From Actinomarina sp002308095 (lineage in GTDB: Bacteria; Actinomycetota; Acidimicrobiia; Actinomarinales; Actinomarinaceae), in contig JBJKUL010000001.1 in the NCBI GenBank assembly GCA_045563135.1, positions 1-64,000 on the forward strand: a DNA stretch of 64,000 bases, in the 5' to 3' direction. Below are positions 1 to 8,365 of the stretch, piece by piece; position 1 is the stretch's first letter; every line of letters starts with the position of its first letter. Below the pieces are notes generated by a model. The model saw only the letters and a program-made list of their open reading frames with translations. It had not been told where the DNA came from and did no database searches. The position numbers and the translations under genes were made by a program.

Positions 1-1255
1 TTTCAATATCTTCAATTTGAACACTTTCATTCGGAGCATGGGCGTTACCCATTTCTTCATCTCCAGCTCCAACAAGCACCAACTCTGCATTAGGAAACTT
101 CTCTACAAAGTCATTAGCGAAAGGTATTGATCCGCCTACACCCATATATGCTGCATTGTTCTCCCAAACCTCTTCAAAGTTTTTAACTAATATTTTAGTA
201 AATTCTTTATTAGGGTCTGCAACAATGCCCGAACCCATTGCTTCAGGTTCAAAACTAACCTTTGCACCCCATGGAATATTTTTCATAATATGTTCCTCAA
301 GCATTTTCATTGCATGTTCAGGATTTTCAGTTGGGGGTAATCGCAAACTTACCTTAGCTTTAGCATTTGGAATAAGTAAATTAACAGCTTCATCAGTTGA
401 AGGTGCATCAATAGCTAAGATACTTAAAGCTGGCTCAAGCCACAATCTCTTAGAAATACTATCTAGTTCAAATAAATTAATATCTGCCGAGCCAAAGATT
501 TCTTTTATATCTTTTTCTTCAAGTTCCAACACTTCCATATCACTGGGAGTTAATCCTTCAATTTGGAGCTCACCTTTTTCATTGTGAAATGAAGCAATTA
601 TTTTACTAAGTACCATAAATGCGTCAGGGACTACACCACCGCCAAGACCAGAGTGAACTGCTCTCATTGGTTGCTCAACGACGATAACTCCATCTACCAG
701 ACCTCTTAGAGAAGTTGTCACTGTTGGTGTGCCTATTTTAATATTTCCTGAATCTGCAATGATGATTACATCTGCTTCTAAATCATCTTGGTACTCATCT
801 AAAAACTCAGCCATGCACGGAGATCCTATTTCCTCTTCTCCTTCAATAAATACCTTTATATTCACTGGTAGATTATCTTTTAAAGCTTTTACGACTTCAT
901 AGTGTGTTACGACTCCAGCTTTATTATCTCCAGAACCCCTGCCATATAATCTTCCATCAATAATTTGAGGAGTAAATGGTTCGGTCTTCCATTTGTCAAT
1001 ATCACCGACAGGTTGTACGTCATGGTGGGCATATAATAAAACTGTTTTTTTCTGCGGATCTATTGCTGTTTTAGCTAAAACAGCTGGTCTACTATTTCCA
1101 GAAGTAGCTACTTTTGTTTCAAGTCCTAGTTCTAAAAATAACTTTTCTACATATTCGGCAGATTTCATTACATCTTCCTGATGATTTTGATCAGAACTTA
1201 TTGATTCAATTGCAACAAGTTCACTTAGAATTTCAATAGTGTTTTTTTCATCCAT
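1..1255 (-). CDS. M20-family metallodipeptidase (3' end missing)
   Basis: Partial gene: it reads from an ATG at 1255 and is still open at the left edge, about 418 codons seen, so only a short C-terminal piece is missing. The family consists of cytosolic dinuclear-zinc exopeptidases that cleave dipeptides or small amidated substrates. Seen in the sequence: the first metal motif AHHD followed by QPVG (about residues 76-84), the bridging-Asp motif GRGSGDNKAG (about 105-114), the catalytic Glu pair in EGEEEIGSP (near 140), and a late GNAHAPNE motif carrying another metal ligand, all typical of M20 dipeptidases. The start is supported by family alignment; no clear ribosome-binding site is seen, although a TAGAAT hexamer lies at -14 to -9. 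Substrate cannot be told from sequence. Confidence 0.9.
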   Translation of the reverse strand, partial: MDEKNTIEILSELVAIESISSDQNHQEDVMKSAEYVEKLFLELGLETKVATSGNSRPAVLAKTAIDPQKKTVLLYAHHDVQPVGDIDKWKTEPFTPQIIDGRLYGRGSGDNKAGVVTHYEVVKALKDNLPVNIKVFIEGEEEIGSPCMAEFLDEYQDDLEADVIIIADSGNIKIGTPTVTTSLRGLVDGVIVVEQPMRAVHSGLGGGVVPDAFMVLSKIIASFHNEKGELQIEGLTPSDMEVLELEEKDIKEIFGSADINLFELDSISKRLWLEPALSILAIDAPSTDEAVNLLIPNAKAKVSLRLPPTENPEHAMKMLEEHIMKNIPWGAKVSFEPEAMGSGIVADPNKEFTKILVKNFEEVWENNAAYMGVGGSIPFANDFVEKFPNAELVLVGAGDEEMGNAHAPNESVQIEDIE

Positions 1256-1287
1256 AGTTTTAATTCTATATACTTACGTTTTATTTG

Positions 1288-3897
1288 TTATTCGTAAGAA
1301 ATTGCTTCTAAGATATTTTGCCTAGAAGCTCTTATCGCTGGAAGTATTGCTGCAATCACACCTGCAACGATTGAAATTCCAATCCACATAAATGTCTGTG
1401 AAATTGAAACTGCAAAAACTGTGAAACCCTCATCTGCTAATGTTTGAATCAAGCTCCAAGCAAAAAATATTCCAAGACCAGTTCCTAGTGCTGCTCCAAA
1501 TATAGAAATTATTGAAGACTCTATAAATATCATTCTTCTTATTTGTTTTCTGTAAGTTCCTATAGCTCTCATTAAGCCAATTTCTCTAGTTCTTTCATAA
1601 ACCGAAAGAGAAAGTGTATTTGTAATTCCAAATAATGCAACAAAAATTGAAATCGACAGGAATCCGTATATAACATTAAGCAATACCTGTATTTGATTAT
1701 TTGCTTCTTCAACTAACCCATCTTCATCTCTAATTTCCACACCTGGGTATTTTGCAACAATTGCATTTATTCTTTCTTCCAGAGCCTCTGACTTCTCGTT
1801 TACATTGAAATAAAGCTCAGTGTCTAAAGACTCATCTGTGAAAAATGAACTATTTTCTAATAAAACAAAAAATTCTGCAGGAGGTTGTGTTGACCAATCA
1901 AAAATGTAGGAAACAACAAAGGTTAACTTTCCTTCTTCTGGGATTGTTAATAAGACTTCATCACCTATTTGCAATTCCTCTCTTTCTGCAGTTTGTTTTA
2001 AGATTCCAAGTGCATTTTGTTTAAGAAAGTCATCACGTGTACCTGATATATCATCAGTTTTCACCAAATCAAAAACAGCTTCATCAACAGCTCCGAGTAT
2101 CAATGGTCGATCATTGTAACCAACAACAGTAGCTCTGGTACGGGAGAGTTTTGTGACTTCATCAAGTTCGATTAATTCATCCGCCAGTCCGGTTGGGATT
2201 CCAGGTGAAGCAAAAACATTAGCTGCTCCAACTTGATAGTCAGCAAGTATTACCTCACTGATTAATGACTCTGCTTGGGCTTTAAATGATGTAGTTATTA
2301 CGTTTGCTAAAGATATAAGTGTAAGTCCAATCATCAATGCTGAGGCTGTTGAAGCAGTTCTTCTTGGTGTTCTCTTGGAGTTCTCTGTGGCTAGCTTTCC
2401 TAGAATTCCAAAAATAAAATTATAAATTCTGTCGAAGAGAAAGACAAAAGGTTTTGTAATTGATGGGGTGATGATAGATATTCCTACAAAGACTATTCCC
2501 GCTCCGAATCCAACTTGCTGTAGCGAAGATAGGTTTGGAATATCTAAGAAATCATAAAGTACTCCAAAGAGCATTATAAATCCTACTGCAGTCACAATTG
2601 TTCCTACAACTAATCGTTTAAAGAGAGATTTACGTTTTGGTGTTGAAATACTGTCTCTAATTGCCTCCATAGGACTAACTTGAGAGGCTTTTCTTGCTGG
2701 TAGTAGCGAAGAGAGAATTGTAACAGTGATCCCAATTATTAAACCTGTTACTGCAGCTTCTGTCGTTAAAACAAGAGGTCCATCTGGTAAGCCAAATTCA
2801 AAATACTGTAATCCTTCCTTCACAGCTACAGCTAGACCTATTCCTAAACCTATTCCTAAACCGGAACCAATGATGGACATAAAAAGTGATTCTGAAATTA
2901 CAAGTCTATATATTTGTCTCTTAGAAGTTCCTAAAGCTCTAAGAAGTGACAACTCTTTTGTTCTTTGTAGTAATAAAATTCTAAAAGTGTTTTGAATAAT
3001 AAATGCACCTACAAAAATTGCTATACCTGCAAAAACATTCAAAATAGTGTTAAAAAAATCTAAACCTTGTTTAATTGAGTCTGCTTGCTCTGCTGCTGCT
3101 TCTTGAGCATTAATAACATTTAAATTTTCACTGTCTATTCCAATAATCTTGTTTTTTATATCATCAACATTAAAATTATTTTCAACAACAACATTAATAA
3201 GGTCTACTTTTCCAACTGAGTCAAGAAGCTGTTGAGCTGTTCTAAATTCAAATAATGCAAAGGTTGCTCCGCCTGCAGCGAAAGCAGAGTCAGCAATACC
3301 AACGATAGTAAATGTAGCCGGAGTAGCGCCAGCTAATACTGTGACCTTATCTCCAATTTGGAAATCAAAATTTTCTGCAGTTACAGTATCCATTACGACT
3401 TCTTTTCTGTTGATTGGGGCCTTTCCTTCCAACAGAGTCCATTGTTTTGCAAATTCGCTACTATCCCAAGCTGTACCAAAAGTAGGAGCAAAACCATTTG
3501 AGAGCAATACAGTTTCTCCATCAACAACTTTTATAAACTGTGCAAAACCAACTACTTCTCCCCAAGCTGCTTTCACTCCAGGTAATTCTTGAATTTCTTG
3601 AATTCTTGTGTCGTTAATTTTTTTTACTTCAAAAGATATAGGACCTTGACCACCATCTCCACTAAAACCTTGGGCAAAATCTTCCTGAACTGGTTGAACA
3701 ACGAGATCTATTCCCTCATAAATTCCAGAAAATAAGTTATCAAAAGCTGATTTGTTACTTTCAGAAAAAATATTTGAGGCAATGATGACTGCGACGCCAA
3801 GGATTATTGATGAAGTTGTAAGAAATATCCTGACAGGATAAGTCTTAAGATTTTTCCATGCAATTAGAAAAAGAGGGCGCTTTGTAAATCCAAACAT
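1288..3897 (-). CDS. ABC transporter permease with two FtsX/MacB domains
   Basis: An 869-residue inner-membrane permease. It has the doubled FtsX layout: an N-terminal membrane helix (about 22-45) with an extracytoplasmic MacB-type domain, a three-helix FtsX block (about 285-400), then a second helix, second extracytoplasmic domain and second FtsX block near the C-terminus ending in the usual PAxRASR-x-x-x-EAI motif. The first block ends in the matching LLPARKASQVSPMEAI. Such permeases drive lipoprotein release or export substrates from the outer leaflet rather than import solutes. It shares its start base with the stop of the upstream ATPase gene (position 3897), so the two are one operon and surely one transporter. 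Substrate is unknown; LolCE-like or MacB-like labels are family guesses. Confidence 0.88.
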   Translation of the reverse strand: MFGFTKRPLFLIAWKNLKTYPVRIFLTTSSIILGVAVIIASNIFSESNKSAFDNLFSGIYEGIDLVVQPVQEDFAQGFSGDGGQGPISFEVKKINDTRIQEIQELPGVKAAWGEVVGFAQFIKVVDGETVLLSNGFAPTFGTAWDSSEFAKQWTLLEGKAPINRKEVVMDTVTAENFDFQIGDKVTVLAGATPATFTIVGIADSAFAAGGATFALFEFRTAQQLLDSVGKVDLINVVVENNFNVDDIKNKIIGIDSENLNVINAQEAAAEQADSIKQGLDFFNTILNVFAGIAIFVGAFIIQNTFRILLLQRTKELSLLRALGTSKRQIYRLVISESLFMSIIGSGLGIGLGIGLAVAVKEGLQYFEFGLPDGPLVLTTEAAVTGLIIGITVTILSSLLPARKASQVSPMEAIRDSISTPKRKSLFKRLVVGTIVTAVGFIMLFGVLYDFLDIPNLSSLQQVGFGAGIVFVGISIITPSITKPFVFLFDRIYNFIFGILGKLATENSKRTPRRTASTASALMIGLTLISLANVITTSFKAQAESLISEVILADYQVGAANVFASPGIPTGLADELIELDEVTKLSRTRATVVGYNDRPLILGAVDEAVFDLVKTDDISGTRDDFLKQNALGILKQTAEREELQIGDEVLLTIPEEGKLTFVVSYIFDWSTQPPAEFFVLLENSSFFTDESLDTELYFNVNEKSEALEERINAIVAKYPGVEIRDEDGLVEEANNQIQVLLNVIYGFLSISIFVALFGITNTLSLSVYERTREIGLMRAIGTYRKQIRRMIFIESSIISIFGAALGTGLGIFFAWSLIQTLADEGFTVFAVSISQTFMWIGISIVAGVIAAILPAIRASRQNILEAISYE

Positions 3898-4625
3898 TAT
3901 GCGTTAGTTAAAGCTGTAACCTCTGCAACAATTTCTTCTTGTGTTGGTTTCTCCAAGTCACTTGCAATTTTTCCATCTTTCAACATTACAACTCTTCCAG
4001 CAAAAGAGGCTGCATATGGATCATGTGTAACCATCACAATTGTTTGATTAAGATTTTCCACGACAGATTTCATAAAAGTTAATAACTCTCTACTTGATTT
4101 TGAATCTAAGTTACCTGATGGTTCATCTGCGAAGATAACTTCTGGCTTAGTTGCCATTGCTCTAGCAGCAGCAACTCTTTGTTGTTGACCACCGGATAGT
4201 TCATTAGGTCTATGGGTGAGTCTATCTGCAATATCTACAGTCTCCACAACTTCTTTGACCCATTCCATGTCTGGTTCCCTTCCAGCAATGGATGCAGGCA
4301 AGGTAATATTTTCCTGAGCTGTAAGAGTTGGAATTAAGTTAAATGCTTGAAAGATGAATCCAAAACTATCTCTTCTAATTTTGGTTAACTCTTTATCGTT
4401 TAATGTTGCAATATCATTGCCCTTTAAGAAAATTTTTCCAGAAGTTGGCCTATCCAGTCCAGCAAGACAATGAAGAAGTGTTGACTTACCTGATCCAGAT
4501 GGTCCCATAATTGCAGTGAACTCATTTTCTCTAAATTCAATATTTATATCATCAAGTGCTGTAACACTCGTCTCTTTTTCACCATATATTTTTGTAAGAT
4601 TATTAGCTTCAATAATTTTTGTCAT
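3897..4625 (-). CDS. ABC transporter ATP-binding protein (LolD/MacB type)
   Basis: A 242-residue ATPase partner of the large FtsX-type permease downstream, overlapping it by one base. It carries Walker A (GPSGSGKST, about 41-49), the Q-loop (FIFQAFNLIPTLTAQEN), the ABC signature (LSGGQQQRVAAARA, about 143-156), Walker B (VIFADEPSGNLD) and the switch His (VTHDP). The sequence after the Q-loop is the LolD/MacB subgroup signature, so this is an export or lipoprotein-handling ATPase and not an importer subunit. The C-terminus is a short Glu-rich tail. A TATTAA element lies 10 bases before the ATG, and no ribosome-binding site is evident. Confidence 0.92.
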   Translation of the reverse strand: MTKIIEANNLTKIYGEKETSVTALDDINIEFRENEFTAIMGPSGSGKSTLLHCLAGLDRPTSGKIFLKGNDIATLNDKELTKIRRDSFGFIFQAFNLIPTLTAQENITLPASIAGREPDMEWVKEVVETVDIADRLTHRPNELSGGQQQRVAAARAMATKPEVIFADEPSGNLDSKSSRELLTFMKSVVENLNQTIVMVTHDPYAASFAGRVVMLKDGKIASDLEKPTQEEIVAEVTALTNA

Positions 4626-4744
4626 TTGCTTAATACTAGGTATTAGTGCGTTATATCTGTATTTATAGTCATAACGGTATTTACATATTCTTTAACTTTA
4701 CTTTTTGTTTATATGTTGTTTAAATAGTCATTATGTATAAAGTA

Positions 4745-4827
4745 AACAACTGGCATTGGTGGATTCTACATAAGTAGTGTCTTGTTGAGTTGTTCTTTAT
4801 TTAACCGGGCACCGCCCGGTTTTTTTA
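4745..4827 (+). ncRNA. Candidate small structured RNA ending in an intrinsic terminator
   Basis: No open frame explains this stretch, yet it ends in a strong forward-strand terminator and no forward gene lies upstream of it. Just before the proposed 5' end there is a TATAAA element (4736-4741). The body folds as a closing stem AACAACT (4745-4751) with AGTTGTT (4788-4794), enclosing a CTAC-ATAA-GTAG hairpin (4766-4777), followed by the terminator hairpin. Both structures and the promoter-like element point the same way. I do not recognise the RNA family; SRP, 6S and RNase P signatures are absent. Confidence 0.4.
4803..4826 (+). terminator. Rho-independent terminator
   Basis: Perfect 8-bp stem AACCGGGC-acc-GCCCGGTT with a T-run (4820-4826) on the forward strand only. 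The reverse strand has no T-run after the stem, so it terminates forward transcription, presumably of the candidate small RNA before it. Confidence 0.8.
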
Positions 4828-4906
4828 TTGTTTGTCACTGAAAATAATTATCCGGGCGAAACCCAGTAGATAGCTTAAATATATTTTTTACTACCAAGAA
4901 GTGAAC

Positions 4907-5386
4907 TCAGGGTGAAACAATAAGTCTGGCAAATTCATAACCACTGGCATGATTTTCAATTTCAAATTCACCAGCTATGGTTAGTTCAATTTTTAGAATA
5001 TTATCTTGACTTGGATAAACCATAAAATGTATGTCATATCCATGTACATGAATTTCTTTTTCGACATCTCTAGCTTCAAACTGTATATAGATTTCTTCTC
5101 CTAAGTTATAATTTAAAACTTCGAGTTTATCTGGAACACCATCTGGAACAAAGAGGTAATAATCAAAAGGAAGCAAGCTCATTTCTTCGGGTGTTTCTTC
5201 ATTCTCTTTATTGTTTTCGCTATCATGATCGTGATCGTGATCGCTATCTAGGTCCTTAGGTTGAAGTGTAGTTGTGACTGGCTTAAAAGAACTTTCTTCT
5301 TCTTGAACGAGTTCTATTTCATCTGAAGTTAGTGCCTGGCTTGAACATGAAGTTAAAAAGATAATAAATAGTAAGAATTTTTTCAT
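4907..5386 (-). CDS. His-rich lipoprotein of the zinc-uptake operon
   Basis: A 159-residue exported lipoprotein: a short Lys-Lys start, hydrophobic core and lipobox LTSC place the lipidated Cys near residue 14. After it come an acidic, disordered linker with the metal-binding-like run DHDHDHD (about 49-55) and a C-terminal beta-rich domain with HVHGYDIHF and an ending AGEFEIENHASG, which resembles the cupredoxin fold layout though I cannot see a full copper site. It is the last gene after znuA-znuC-znuB, 18 bases past znuB. I infer a zinc-binding or zinc-delivering surface protein working with ZnuA. The function is not demonstrated by sequence. Confidence 0.75.
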   Translation of the reverse strand: MKKFLLFIIFLTSCSSQALTSDEIELVQEEESSFKPVTTTLQPKDLDSDHDHDHDSENNKENEETPEEMSLLPFDYYLFVPDGVPDKLEVLNYNLGEEIYIQFEARDVEKEIHVHGYDIHFMVYPSQDNILKIELTIAGEFEIENHASGYEFARLIVSP

Positions 5387-5404
5387 AGATTAATCTTAAT
5401 TAAT

Positions 5405-6241
5405 TTATGGACTAGTTAATTTGGGTTTTACTTTTATCTTTTTGAAAATAAAAGATAATACAAAAATCCCAGAGGCTACTAAAGACATTGTTGGACCAGA
5501 AGGAAGATTAAAATAATAAGAAAAATATAGTCCACTCACTGAGGAAACGCCTCCAAAAAGAGCACTGAATCTTATAGAGGATGTGAACGTTTTGCTAACT
5601 AGTTTTGCAGCACCAGCTGGGATCAACAACATACTCAAGACAAGCACTATTCCAACTGTCTGAAGAGATCCTACTATCGACAAAGATAATATGATTAAAA
5701 ATAAGTAATTTAAAAAGGTAACGTTTAAATTCCGTACCTCCGCTCCGATCGGATCGAAAGAGTAGAACAAAATCTGCTTAAAGAAAATAAACAGAATACT
5801 TAAAACTATTAAGAATAATGTAAAAATTACAGCAACATCAACAGAACTCACAGCAAGTATTTGGCCAAATAATAAATCTTCTAAGTTTATAGATACGTCG
5901 AGAACTGATATCAGAACAAAACCTAAAGCAAAAAATGAGGAAAAGATTATTCCAATTGAGGTGTCTTCCCCAATATTTGTGTTTTTAATTATGAACCCCA
6001 GCAATAAAGCAATTATTACGGCTGCTGGAGCTCCAAGTTCAGAAATGCTAAAGCCAAAAAATACCCCAACAGCAATAATAGGGAGAGTTGCATGTGCCAT
6101 TGCATCTGCCATAAATCCCATATTTTTATTTATCGTAAATGAACCAAGAACTGAAAGCATAACCCCAGATAATATTGCTGTAATTAATGCTCGAACCATA
6201 AAATCATACTGTAGAGGTTCAATAAAAGTTTCAATTCCCAT
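5405..6241 (-). CDS. znuB: Zinc ABC transporter permease ZnuB
   Basis: A 278-residue integral membrane protein with about eight to nine hydrophobic helices and the ABC-3 family pattern, including ADAMAHATLPIIAVG near residue 45, which is the characteristic region of ZnuB/MntB permeases. It forms the channel for zinc (possibly manganese) delivered by ZnuA and driven by ZnuC. It overlaps the end of znuC by 11 bases (6231-6241), so the two are translationally coupled. Zinc rather than manganese is inferred from the His-rich ZnuA and the neighbouring Fur-family repressor. Confidence 0.92.
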   Translation of the reverse strand: MGIETFIEPLQYDFMVRALITAILSGVMLSVLGSFTINKNMGFMADAMAHATLPIIAVGVFFGFSISELGAPAAVIIALLLGFIIKNTNIGEDTSIGIIFSSFFALGFVLISVLDVSINLEDLLFGQILAVSSVDVAVIFTLFLIVLSILFIFFKQILFYSFDPIGAEVRNLNVTFLNYLFLIILSLSIVGSLQTVGIVLVLSMLLIPAGAAKLVSKTFTSSIRFSALFGGVSSVSGLYFSYYFNLPSGPTMSLVASGIFVLSFIFKKIKVKPKLTSP

Positions 6242-7001
6242 TGTGAGCTCCGTGGTGTCCAGGGGTATGTTCTCTTAACATTTGATTATGAGATCCATAC
6301 ATTTCTTCTATAACCTCTTCAGTTAAAACCTCTGAAGGATTGCCAAATGCACAGCAGTGTCTGTTAAGACATAGAACTTCATCATATTTTTCCTCAATAT
6401 TATTTATGTCATGAGTAGCAATTAATATAGTTTTACCATCTTGCTTTATCTCATTAATGATTTTCATAACATCCTCTTCGGCACCAATATCTACAGCGCT
6501 AAATGCTTCATCGAGTAATAAAATATCTGCACCTTGGGTTAATGTTCTGGCTAGAAGGACTCTCTGTAATTGTCCTCCTGACAAATTGTTTATATTTTCA
6601 TTTATTCTATTTAGAAGTCCTACTTTACTGAGGGAGTCCTCGATTAGATGATTATTTTTTTTTCTAGAAAAAGGATTAAAAGTCTTATTATTAATTAAAC
6701 CCATTTCTACAACTTGTTTCACTGAGAGGGCAAAATTCCAATTTATTTGATTGTTTTGAGGGACGTAACCAATAAAACTTTTTGCATCATGTGGCTGCAA
6801 TCCCTTTATCTTTAGTGACCCGTGAGATAAAGGGGTTATTCCAGCCATAGCATTAAATAATGTAGACTTTCCTCCACCGTTGGGGCCAACTACTGCTACT
6901 AACTTTCCCTCAGAGATTGAAAAAGTAACATCGTCAAGAGCTAGTGCATCACCATACTGTACGCAACAACCATCAGAAACTATCAGACTTTTATTTGTAA
7001 T
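6231..7001 (-). CDS. znuC: Zinc ABC transporter ATPase ZnuC, apparent non-canonical start
   Basis: ATPase of the zinc importer, about 256 residues when read from the ATT at 7001-6999. It has Walker A GPNGGGKST, signature LSGGQLQRVLLARTL, Walker B ADILLLDEAFSAVD and the switch His in IATHDIN. The first in-frame ATG (6848) lies after Walker A, so it cannot be the true start. Upstream of Walker A the frame stays open to a TGA at 7016-7014 and contains no ATG, GTG or TTG; only ATT (7001) or ATA (7007) fit. A GTG at 7015 would join the frame if one G were removed, so a one-base assembly error or real frameshift is the alternative. The C-terminus is His-rich (HTPGHHGAHNGN). Confidence 0.85.
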   Translation of the reverse strand: MTNKSLIVSDGCCVQYGDALALDDVTFSISEGKLVAVVGPNGGGKSTLFNAMAGITPLSHGSLKIKGLQPHDAKSFIGYVPQNNQINWNFALSVKQVVEMGLINNKTFNPFSRKKNNHLIEDSLSKVGLLNRINENINNLSGGQLQRVLLARTLTQGADILLLDEAFSAVDIGAEEDVMKIINEIKQDGKTILIATHDINNIEEKYDEVLCLNRHCCAFGNPSEVLTEEVIEEMYGSHNQMLREHTPGHHGAHNGN

Positions 7002-7030
7002 ACTTATTAACTTTCACTTCTGAGACCATC

Positions 7031-8236
7031 CTAAGGAAGATCAACCAAGTTTTCTACAATTAACTCAACTTGTTCTGTTAGCCAATCTGTATAGGCTTGA
7101 TCTTCTCTCAAAGTCTCTACCCACAAACCAGTTACAGTTTTTATATTCGCTTCTTCTGCAATTGTTTCTGCGTATACAGATGGGGCTTCAGATTCAACAA
7201 AAATAACTTTTATGTCGTTATCTTCAATGACATCAAGAACATCTACTAATTCTGCAGGTGATATTTCATCAGCTGAGTTTAAACTTGGGATAATAGTAGT
7301 AAGTACTTCTACACCATATCTAGCTTCTAAATAGCCAAGAGACTCGTGAGTTGTTATGAGTTTTCTATTTTTAGAAGGTACTGTTTCAATTAATGCAGAT
7401 ACTGTTGAATCTAACTCATTCAAATTGCTGATGTAAGCCTCTCCTGCAGTTTTATATGCTTCAGAACTGGTTGGATCAAGCTCTATTAGTTGATTCATCA
7501 TCAATTCAACTGCCATTACAACTCTTAATGGATCGAACCAAAAGTGTGGATCTTCTGAACCGTGGTCGTGACCTTTATGGTCGTCATGACCTTCTTCATC
7601 ATCATGGTCGTCATGACCTTCTTCATCATCATGGTCGTCATGACCTTCTTCATCATCATGGTCGTCATGACCTTCTTCATCATCATGGTCGTCATGACCT
7701 TCTTCATCATCATGGTCGTCATGACCTTCTTCATCATCATGGTCGTCATGACCTTCTTCATCATCATGGTCGTCATGACCTTCTTCATCATCATGGTCGT
7801 CATGACCTTCTTCATCATCATGGTCGTCATGACCCTCATGACCTTCATGACCTTCTTCACTAAATTCTATTGGATTAATGGATTCCCCCACTTCTACCAA
7901 GACCGCTTCATTTTCTGAAGTATTTTCAACTAGTTTAATTAATGCTGCTGGCTCATACTTAAGTCCAACATAAAATACTATATCTGCATCAGCAATTTTT
8001 GAAGCATCTTGAGGAGAAGGATCGTAAGTGTGTGGATCTGCTTCTGGTGGCATTAAAATAGTTAAGTTGATGTTGTCGCCACCAATTTCATTAACAAAAT
8101 CGCCTAGCATCGGGGTAGTTGCTAAAACATTAATTTTATCTGAAGAAGGGTCTTCGGTAGTAGAACCACTTCCACAAGCAATTAAAATAATAGATAAAAA
8201 TATCGCACCAATTTTGTACATAGGTCTAGTTTTCAT
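7031..8236 (-). CDS. znuA: Zinc-binding lipoprotein ZnuA with expanded His/Asp loop
   Basis: Solute-binding lipoprotein of the zinc importer, 401 residues, with signal peptide and lipobox LIAC near residue 21. Cluster A-1 hallmarks are present: MPPEADPHTYDPSP (first metal His), the His-rich loop, DPHFWFDP (second His), TTHESLGYLEARYG (third His) and a late FVESEAPS. The loop that in ZnuA proteins buffers zinc is here enlarged to nine identical GHDDHDDEE units plus flanking HEGHEG and HKGHDHG, about 100 residues. The ATG has a good ribosome-binding site (AAGGA). It is the first gene of the leftward znuA-znuC-znuB-lipoprotein operon and faces the repressor gene across two operators. Confidence 0.95.
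   Translation of the reverse strand: MKTRPMYKIGAIFLSIILIACGSGSTTEDPSSDKINVLATTPMLGDFVNEIGGDNINLTILMPPEADPHTYDPSPQDASKIADADIVFYVGLKYEPAALIKLVENTSENEAVLVEVGESINPIEFSEEGHEGHEGHDDHDDEEGHDDHDDEEGHDDHDDEEGHDDHDDEEGHDDHDDEEGHDDHDDEEGHDDHDDEEGHDDHDDEEGHDDHDDEEGHDDHKGHDHGSEDPHFWFDPLRVVMAVELMMNQLIELDPTSSEAYKTAGEAYISNLNELDSTVSALIETVPSKNRKLITTHESLGYLEARYGVEVLTTIIPSLNSADEISPAELVDVLDVIEDNDIKVIFVESEAPSVYAETIAEEANIKTVTGLWVETLREDQAYTDWLTEQVELIVENLVDLP
7592..7834 (-). repeat. 27-bp tandem repeat, nine copies, inside znuA
   Basis: Nine back-to-back 27-base units that look identical at every base, encoding GHDDHDDEE. The perfect nucleotide identity means recent expansion or homogenisation, because synonymous drift has not accumulated. 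Copy number in the real genome may differ between cells or be collapsed by assembly. Confidence 0.95.
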
Positions 8237-8274
8237 TAAATTTTCCTTAATATATATTTTGTTAATAATTCAGT

Positions 8275-8295
8275 AAATGAGAATAAGTCTCATTT
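8275..8295. promoter_or_regulatory. Fur/Zur-type operator, znuA side
   Basis: Inverted repeat with core TGAGAATAAGTCTCA, a 7-1-7 Fur-family pattern with one mismatch, flanked by AAA and TTT. It lies 39 bases upstream of the znuA start, in the shared znuA/repressor intergenic region. Confidence 0.8.
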
Positions 8296-8312
8296 ATTAG
8301 TTTGTCAAGCAT

Positions 8313-8333
8313 AAATGAGAATAATTCTCATTT
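8313..8333. promoter_or_regulatory. Fur/Zur-type operator, repressor side
   Basis: Perfect 10-1-10 palindrome with core TGAGAATAATTCTCA. It covers the expected -35 region (about 33-53 bases before the ATG) of the repressor gene, so the repressor probably controls itself as well as znuA. Confidence 0.85.
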
Positions 8334-8365
8334 TTTTATTTGAGTTTTTTTACTATACTTTGATT

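Noticed and set aside
7592..7834. CRISPR-like regular repeats
   Set aside because: The units abut with no spacers and translate in frame inside znuA; long open frames in other frames and on the other strand here are by-products of the repeat.
8315..8365. Longer zur start at ATG 8315
   Set aside because: It lies within the perfect operator and would add a hydrophobic stretch foreign to the family; ATG 8366 has a correctly placed -10 box.
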